A DNA stretch of 64,000 nucleotides from NCBI GenBank assembly GCA_949294095.1, contig CASFFZ010000010.1:1-64000 (forward strand), written 5' to 3'. Both the position numbers and the translations under genes were made by a program. This stretch comes from an uncultured bacterium (lineage in GTDB: Bacteria > Elusimicrobiota > Elusimicrobia > Elusimicrobiales > Elusimicrobiaceae). This document shows positions 59,116-64,000 of the stretch, piece by piece. How positions within the stretch are numbered: the first letter of the stretch is position 1; each line of letters opens with the position of its first letter. The notes under the pieces were generated by a model. It did no database searches and had not been told where the DNA came from. It saw only the letters and a list, made by a program, of their open reading frames with translations.

Positions 59116-59787
59116 ATGGTAGACATCGTCAGAAAAACAACCAGCTTAAACGATCCCCTCCATGTGGGATTTGTCCGTACCTATTATGTAGACGGCAAAG
59201 AAGTGTACAGCGAAACGTTGGACAAAAACTTGGACATTGAAAAACATTCCGGTACAATGCCGGACGGCACCGTAAAAGAATTTTTTGAAAACGGGAAACT
59301 GTATTTTGAATGCGAGTTTAAAAACGGCCAACGCAACGGCGCCTGCAAAATTTATTTTGACAACGGCAAAGTAAGCATTGAAAAGTTTTATGAAAACGGC
59401 ATGCTGCAGGGCAAGGCGCGCGTCTTCCACCCGACGGGAAGACTGTATAAAGAATTTTCATACGTAGACGATATCCAAGACGGCAAACAGGTAAAATACT
59501 ATCCGGACGGCAAAGTCTTGGAAACGGCGGAATACAAAAAAGGCTATTTAAACGGCGGCTGCAAAGTGTATACGCCCGACGGGGATCTGCGCTCCGAATG
59601 TACGTATAAGAACGATAAAATCGTGGGAGATAAAATCATCTACCACCCCAACGGCACCATTGCTTTAATCTCCCCCCACAAGGACGGCAAACCCCATGGG
59701 GTAACCAAAAAATTCAGCGAAACGGGAGAACTGATTGAAGAGTGGTTTTTTGAAGACGGTATTCTGACGCTCAAAAAAGTTCACTGA
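59116..59787 (+). CDS. MORN-repeat protein
   Basis: 223 residues built of about seven MORN_2-type repeats, for example GTVKEFFENGKLYFECEFKNG and GKQVKYYPDGKVLETAEYKKG. No signal peptide. MORN_2 repeats form beta-sheets that bind proteins or lipids; some members act as YwqK-type antitoxins, but no toxin is adjacent. The gene starts three bases after the flavoprotein stop and ends at a terminator. Confidence 0.88.
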   Translation: MVDIVRKTTSLNDPLHVGFVRTYYVDGKEVYSETLDKNLDIEKHSGTMPDGTVKEFFENGKLYFECEFKNGQRNGACKIYFDNGKVSIEKFYENGMLQGKARVFHPTGRLYKEFSYVDDIQDGKQVKYYPDGKVLETAEYKKGYLNGGCKVYTPDGDLRSECTYKNDKIVGDKIIYHPNGTIALISPHKDGKPHGVTKKFSETGELIEEWFFEDGILTLKKVH

Positions 59788-59809
59788 CGTTTCTTTTTCT
59801 GACGATTAC

Positions 59810-59839
59810 TCCCGGCGGATAACCCGCCGGGAATTTTTT
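59810..59839 (+). terminator. Terminator of the flavoprotein/MORN operon
   Basis: TCCCGGCGG (59810-59818) pairs with CCGCCGGGA (59824-59832), followed by six T. Confidence 0.85.
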
Positions 59840-59888
59840 ATTTCGCTTTCTTTTTTCCCGATTTGGTAAAATATAAGAAACAGACACT

Positions 59889-59917
59889 ATAGGCCGCCGG
59901 CCGGACGGGCGGCCTAT
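59889..59917 (+). promoter_or_regulatory. Strong leader hairpin before the MATE gene
   Basis: ATAGGCCGCC (59889-59898) pairs perfectly with GGCGGCCTAT (59908-59917) over a nine-base loop with ACG(G). No T-run follows, so it is not a terminator; it ends 16 bases before the start codon and could control translation. Confidence 0.55.
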
Positions 59918-59933
59918 CTTGTCGGAAGGTTTC

Positions 59934-61330
59934 ATGGCACAAGCCGTATCTATACAAACGCACAATCCGTTTAAAGCGCGTACGATTTCCCAACTGCTGA
60001 TTAAATTTTCCGCCCCGGCCGTGGCGGGCATGCTCGTCAACGCCATTTACAACATTATCTCCCGCATTTACGTAGGCCAGGATGTAGGGGCAAACGGCCT
60101 GGCCGGGATTACCATTTTGTTTCCGCTGGGCATGATCTATATGGGTTTCAGCGCCCTGATCGGCGTGGGGGCCAACGCCCTGTTTTCCATCCGCCTGGGC
60201 GAAAAGAAAGAAGAAGAAGCCCAAATGATTTTGGCAATGCTTTTGTACTGCTTGCCTTGATTTCCGGCATTATTACGCTAGGCAGTTATTTCTTTTTGGA
60301 TTCTTTTTTGGGCTTTCTGGGGGCAGACAGCGAAGTCTTGCCCTATGCGCGCGATTATGCCAAGGTCGTACTGCCGGGCTATTTTTTATTTGCCATCAGC
60401 GTGGGATTAAACAACTTTATCCGATCTTCCGGCCACCCCAAAACCGCCATGGCCACGCAGTTTATCGGTGCGCTGATTAACATTGTGCTCGGCCCCATTT
60501 ACATTTTTGTATTTGACTGGGGCATCCAAGGGGCGGCGGCTACCGTCAGCGGGCAGGCGGTATCGTTTATCTGGGTAATTTTATTTTTTACCGGTCAGCG
60601 CAGTTTTTACAAACTGCATTGGAAATTTTTCCGTTTAAAAGCGTACATTGCGCTGGACAGTATGGCTATTGGTTTTTCACAGTTTGCTTTCCAGCTGGCT
60701 TCCAGCACTTTAAACGTGATTCTAAACCACTCGCTCCTTAAATACGGCGGCAATTTGGCCATCTCCGCCGCGGGGATTGCCGTCAGCGTCAATACGCTGG
60801 TGATGATGCCGCTGATCGGCCTTTCGCAAGGGGCTCAGCCTTTAATCGGCTACAACTACGGCGCCCGCAAGTATGCCACATCCATTCAAACCCTAAAAAT
60901 GGCCATGCGCTGGGGAATGGGCATTACGACCGCCGGGTTTATTCTGTTGGAAATTTTTGCCCGTCCCATTGCGGCCGTCTTCAATTCCGACAATACGGCT
61001 TTGGCAGATTTGTCCGCTCAGGTCATCCGGCTGTTTAACCTGCTGCTGCCCATTGTGCCGCTGCAAGTGCTGACCACCAGCTTCTTCCAAGCCATTAATA
61101 AGCCTTTAAAAGCGGCGTTTTTAAGTTTGTCGCGCCAAGTATTGTTGGTAATTCCGCTGGTGCTTATTTTACCGCTTTTCTGGGGATTAACGGGTGTATT
61201 TTTGGCGCCGGTGTTTGCAGACGCTATTTCCGTTACGATGTCCGTCATTATGATTAAGAACTTCTTTGACAAACACGGGCAGAATTTCTTTTTTAGCAAA
61301 AAGCATTCCCCCGCCCGCAGGAAGGCTTAG
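59934..61330 (+). pseudogene. MATE-family efflux transporter split by a one-base frameshift
   Basis: The first frame (from ATG 59934, GGAAGG upstream) gives about 108 residues of a MATE N-terminus (ISQLLIKFSAPAVAGMLVNAIYNIISRIYVGQ) and stops at 60260. The second frame, from about 60242, carries the remaining ten helices (ISGIITLGSYFFLDSFLGF to FFDKHGQNFFFSKK). Joining them at the T-run 60241-60244, with one T added, restores a normal 465-residue protein. So there is one missing T: a recent mutation, a phase-variable tract or a sequencing error. MATE proteins export drugs or metabolites with Na+ or H+. Confidence 0.9.
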
Positions 61331-61352
61331 TTTGAACCAGCAATTAGATGAA

Positions 61353-61384
61353 CAATTCCCGGCAGGCCTGCCGGGAATTTTTGT
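61353..61384. terminator. Bidirectional terminator
   Basis: A perfect 26-base palindrome (61354-61379), AATTCCCGGCAGG and its complement, followed by T. Confidence 0.88.
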
Positions 61385-63490
61385 TTACGGAAGCACTTCA
61401 AAATCGGCCGCGGCCGCTTCCGAGGCGCAGGATACTTTCAGCATGTGTTTGCCGGGCTTTAGCGGCCACCACGTTTGGCAGGAAGTGCCGGGCAATTTTT
61501 CCCCGTCCAGCGTCCAGCGGCAGCTCTTTTCGGCGCAGGCCGCCTCCAGCCGAAGCGCCTGCGCGGCGCGCGGAATGGAGGGATCTATTTTAAAAACGTC
61601 CCCGTTCGCAGGCGACGTGATGGAAAGCGCGGAGACGGCCGCCTGATGCCGCCCGCTGCACACCGCAGGCAAATGCCGGGCGGAAAAAACTTCTTCTTTG
61701 GTATGCGTGCAGGAAGGGCCGGCCAGCAGGCCGCTTTGCGTGCAGACTAAAGCGCGGGTAATTCCCTCTGGGGTTTCAAACGGCTCGGCAGGATATTTTT
61801 TCTGCAAGTAGACAGCCAAATCGTGCATAATGGGGCCGGCGCCGGTAACGCCGGACACTTTTTGCATGGGCGTAGCGTCAAAATTACCCACCCATACGCC
61901 AATCGTCCAGCGGGGCGTGTAGGCCAATGTAAAATTGTCTTTATAATCTTTGGAAGTGCCCGTCTTGGCGGCCAGCGCAAACGGCACCGAGAGCGCAGAA
62001 TTAAGCCCAAACGCAGGCGCACGGGCGTTATTGTCGGCCAGAATGTCCGTTATCAAATAGGCGGTCTGCTCGTCAAAAATACGGGTTTCCCGCCCCGGCA
62101 GGTAAATGGCCGGCTGTTGGCCCACGCGAAGCGGCTTATAAACGCCCCCCCGCGCCAAAGCGGCGTAGGCGTTGGTCAAATCCAGCAGGCGCACTTCTCC
62201 GTTTCCCAAGGCAATGCCCAAGCCATAGAAATCGGCCGGTTTTTCCAGGCTCGTCAGCCCCGCCCGGCGCAACAGCGCCAAAATGTTGGAAGCGCCCGTT
62301 TTTTCGGCCGCTTTGACCGCCGGGATATTGTACGAACACGCCAGCGCCGTACGCACCGGCACGGGCCCGTGGTAACTTTCATCGTAATTGCGGGGGCGGA
62401 AACCGCCTTCAAAAAAGGTATCTTTATCGTCCAGCAGGGAGGCCGGCGTCAGCAGGCCTTGCTCAAAAGTCAGCCCGTATACAAACGGTTTTAAGGCAGA
62501 TCCCGGCTGGCGAAGCGCGCGGGCACCGTCCACCTGCCCGTTGTGGGCTTGGTCATAAAAATCGGCAGATCCCACATAAGCCAGCACCCCGCCTGTAGCG
62601 TTTTCCACCACCACTACGGCGGCGTTGGTTACGTTGTCTTCTGTTAATTGGGAGATGTAATTTTTGACCAATTCTTCGGCATACAACTGCAAGTCCCGGT
62701 CTATCGTTGCGTACACGTCCTGCGTCTGCGGCGGAAGCAGCGGGTATAAAAAGCGCGTAAAATGCGGCGCGTCAAACGGGCGGGAAGAGGCCTTTAATTC
62801 CAACTTTTCGGCCACCGCCATTTGGTACATTTCTTCATCAATAAATTCGTTTTCCAGCATTCGCTTCAGCACCCAATCGCGCCGTTTGATCGCCCGCGCG
62901 AAATGCTTAAGCGGATTGTAGTAGGTGGGAGATTTAATCAGCCCCGCCAAAAACGCCGCCTGGGAGAGCGACAGTTCCGAAGCCGATACATTGAAATAGA
63001 ACCGGCTGGCGGCCTCGACCCCTTGGGTCAGGTTGCCCAGTTCCAAGAGGTTGAAATACTCCTCCAAAATTTCCTCTTTGGTCATTTTCCGTTCAAGGAG
63101 CAAGGCGTTATAAGCCTCTTTGGCTTTGCCCCACAAAGTCCGCGGGCGGGGCTCCAAGGCACGGGCCAGCTGCTGGGTAATGGTGGACGCGCCGGAGACG
63201 ATTTCCCCCTCCGTGGCGTTCTGCCACGCCGCGCGCAATATGGCTTTTACATCCACCCCCGGGTGCGAGAAAAAGCGTTTGTCTTCCGCCGCCAGCGCGG
63301 CCGCAATCAGCCAAGGGGAAATTTCCGTCAGCGGTACCGGCAGATAGTAGGTATTATTTTCCGACAGAAACCCCCGCATCGGCGCGCCATAGCGGTCGTA
63401 GATTTGTTTGGAAGGCGATAAAAAAGCTTCTTCCCCCCAAACCAGGCAGGGAAGAAGCAATAGGAAAAATACCTTCCAAACGCGGCGCAT
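61385..63490 (-). CDS. pbpC: Penicillin-binding protein 1C
   Basis: 701 residues. Signal/anchor MRRVWKVFFLLLLPCLVWG. Transglycosylase motifs: AAEDKRFFSHPGVD, GASTITQQLAR, RKMTKEEILEEYFN. Transpeptidase motifs: SALKPFVYG (Ser-x-x-Lys), ACSYNIPAVKA (Ser-x-Asn) and AAKTGTSKDYKD (Lys-Thr-Gly). Residues about 600-695 form the BiPBP_C domain typical of PBP1C. It polymerises and cross-links peptidoglycan. It starts two bases after the stop of the alpha-2-macroglobulin gene, the same pairing as in E. coli (yfhM-pbpC). Confidence 0.95.
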   Translation of the reverse strand: MRRVWKVFFLLLLPCLVWGEEAFLSPSKQIYDRYGAPMRGFLSENNTYYLPVPLTEISPWLIAAALAAEDKRFFSHPGVDVKAILRAAWQNATEGEIVSGASTITQQLARALEPRPRTLWGKAKEAYNALLLERKMTKEEILEEYFNLLELGNLTQGVEAASRFYFNVSASELSLSQAAFLAGLIKSPTYYNPLKHFARAIKRRDWVLKRMLENEFIDEEMYQMAVAEKLELKASSRPFDAPHFTRFLYPLLPPQTQDVYATIDRDLQLYAEELVKNYISQLTEDNVTNAAVVVVENATGGVLAYVGSADFYDQAHNGQVDGARALRQPGSALKPFVYGLTFEQGLLTPASLLDDKDTFFEGGFRPRNYDESYHGPVPVRTALACSYNIPAVKAAEKTGASNILALLRRAGLTSLEKPADFYGLGIALGNGEVRLLDLTNAYAALARGGVYKPLRVGQQPAIYLPGRETRIFDEQTAYLITDILADNNARAPAFGLNSALSVPFALAAKTGTSKDYKDNFTLAYTPRWTIGVWVGNFDATPMQKVSGVTGAGPIMHDLAVYLQKKYPAEPFETPEGITRALVCTQSGLLAGPSCTHTKEEVFSARHLPAVCSGRHQAAVSALSITSPANGDVFKIDPSIPRAAQALRLEAACAEKSCRWTLDGEKLPGTSCQTWWPLKPGKHMLKVSCASEAAAADFEVLP

Positions 63491-63492
63491 GC

Positions 63493-64000
63493 TTACTCAA
63501 TAACAATCGTTTCGGTGGCGTTGCGCCCGAACACCGCCGGCTCGTACATTTGGCTGGCCCACAGGCTGGGATAGGCAAACGTGCCCGCCACGGAAGCCGT
63601 TACCAAGTACGAATACGCGTGCGTACCGGCGGGCAGATAGTCGGCAAAGGCGGCGATGCGGTCGTCGTATTTTTCGTCGCGCTCAAAGCCGTTCCACTGC
63701 GGCGTGTCCAGCGCGGCCGCCTGCTCCTGCGATTCGGTGGCCAGCGAGGTGTTGATGATTTCAAACCCGGCCGGGATGAAATCTTCCACCACCACAAAAT
63801 GCCGCGAGGCCGCATTTTTCACGTGCAACGTAATTTTATAGCGTTCGCCCGCTACAATGTTGGAAACGGGTTTTCCGTCCAGCGTCGTAATCTCGCGCGA
63901 GACCGTAAACCCGGCATCCACCGGCGTTTGGTACGAAAGCGGTTCGTACTCCTGCCCCAGCGTATAATACAGCGTGCCGGCCCCGTTCTTGGCAAACGTC
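63493..64000 (-). CDS. Bacterial alpha-2-macroglobulin, C-terminal end (partial)
   Basis: Only the last 169 residues are in the window; the frame is open to the edge. GAGTLYYTLGQEYEPL, DAGFTVSREI, RYKITLHVKNAASRHFVVVEDFIPAGFE and YLVTASVAGTFAYPSLWASQMYEPAVFGRN match the C-terminal receptor-like domains of bacterial alpha-2-macroglobulins. These periplasmic proteins trap attacking proteases and work with PBP1C, encoded directly after it. The thioester region lies outside the window. Confidence 0.92.
   Translation of the reverse strand, partial: TFAKNGAGTLYYTLGQEYEPLSYQTPVDAGFTVSREITTLDGKPVSNIVAGERYKITLHVKNAASRHFVVVEDFIPAGFEIINTSLATESQEQAAALDTPQWNGFERDEKYDDRIAAFADYLPAGTHAYSYLVTASVAGTFAYPSLWASQMYEPAVFGRNATETIVIE

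Noticed and set aside
60230-60260. Programmed -1 frameshift in the MATE gene
   Set aside because: No X-XXY-YYZ slippery heptamer in the reading frame and no known use of frameshifting in MATE proteins; a missing T is simpler.

Overview
The window looks like chromosome of a Gram-negative, probably anaerobic, gut-type bacterium. The outer membrane is indicated by TolC-, FadL-, OprB- and PorV/TraF-like barrels and by a PBP1C/alpha-2-macroglobulin pair. A ferredoxin, a FeoA-FeoB ferrous iron importer and a pyrophosphate-dependent phosphofructokinase point to anaerobic fermentative metabolism. Together with many lineage-specific secreted helical proteins, this fits Elusimicrobiota (Elusimicrobium-like). 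That placement is inference from gene content; there is no rRNA in the window.

Layout. 0-8 kb: two tandem EamA transporters, a HAD hydrolase, a cyclodeaminase-like protein, an unknown helical-repeat protein and a 904-residue GYF-domain membrane protein, all on the plus strand. 8-12.2 kb: pepT, an LEA14-like lipoprotein, feoAB and a small ferredoxin. 12.5-20 kb: a secreted ankyrin protein, then a tight minus-strand set (RecB-like Fe-S nuclease, LtaS-like sulfatase, FGGY kinase) and a secreted unknown. 20.1-28.7 kb: tRNA-Arg(UCU), dinB, pfp, a secreted protein coupled to an Eco57I/TaqI-like DNA methylase, DUF805, a GDPD-like protein and an HD protein. 28.7-32 kb: sirtuin, voltage-gated-type K+ channel, PorV/TraF-like barrel. 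32.1-35.5 kb: a porin / pyruvoyl arginine decarboxylase / antiporter operon in the same order as chlamydial aaxABC, which can export agmatine in exchange for arginine and so consume acid. 35.7-37.9 kb: D12 adenine methylase, a membrane protein with an HEAGH motif, and GtrA. 37.9-41.8 kb: rmuC, a small lipoprotein, an ECF sigma / zinc anti-sigma / charged periplasmic protein operon, and a probable small transcript.

41.8-49.3 kb: a 930-residue secreted-domain/MFS fusion and a TolC-MacA-MacB efflux operon with split ATPase and permease. 49.5-53.5 kb: DUF486, dCMP deaminase, a YfgM-like TPR protein, FadL and MutY. 53.5-56.4 kb: the least ordinary region, a 227-residue probable DNA-binding protein behind a promoter covered with TGACAT half-sites, then a (TTAGCCC)n array and more than 1 kb of very AT-rich non-coding DNA. 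56.4-64 kb: two secreted low-complexity proteins (one built of nine-residue RPxT repeats), an HI0933-type flavoprotein, a MORN protein, a MATE exporter split by a one-base frameshift, PBP1C and the 3' end of an alpha-2-macroglobulin gene.

Most transcription units end in clear GC hairpins with T-runs, many of them bidirectional between convergent genes, so operon boundaries are easy to read. The best candidates for undescribed biology are the 54-56 kb locus, the arginine/agmatine cassette outside Chlamydiae, the MFS fusion, and the small transcript near 41.6 kb.
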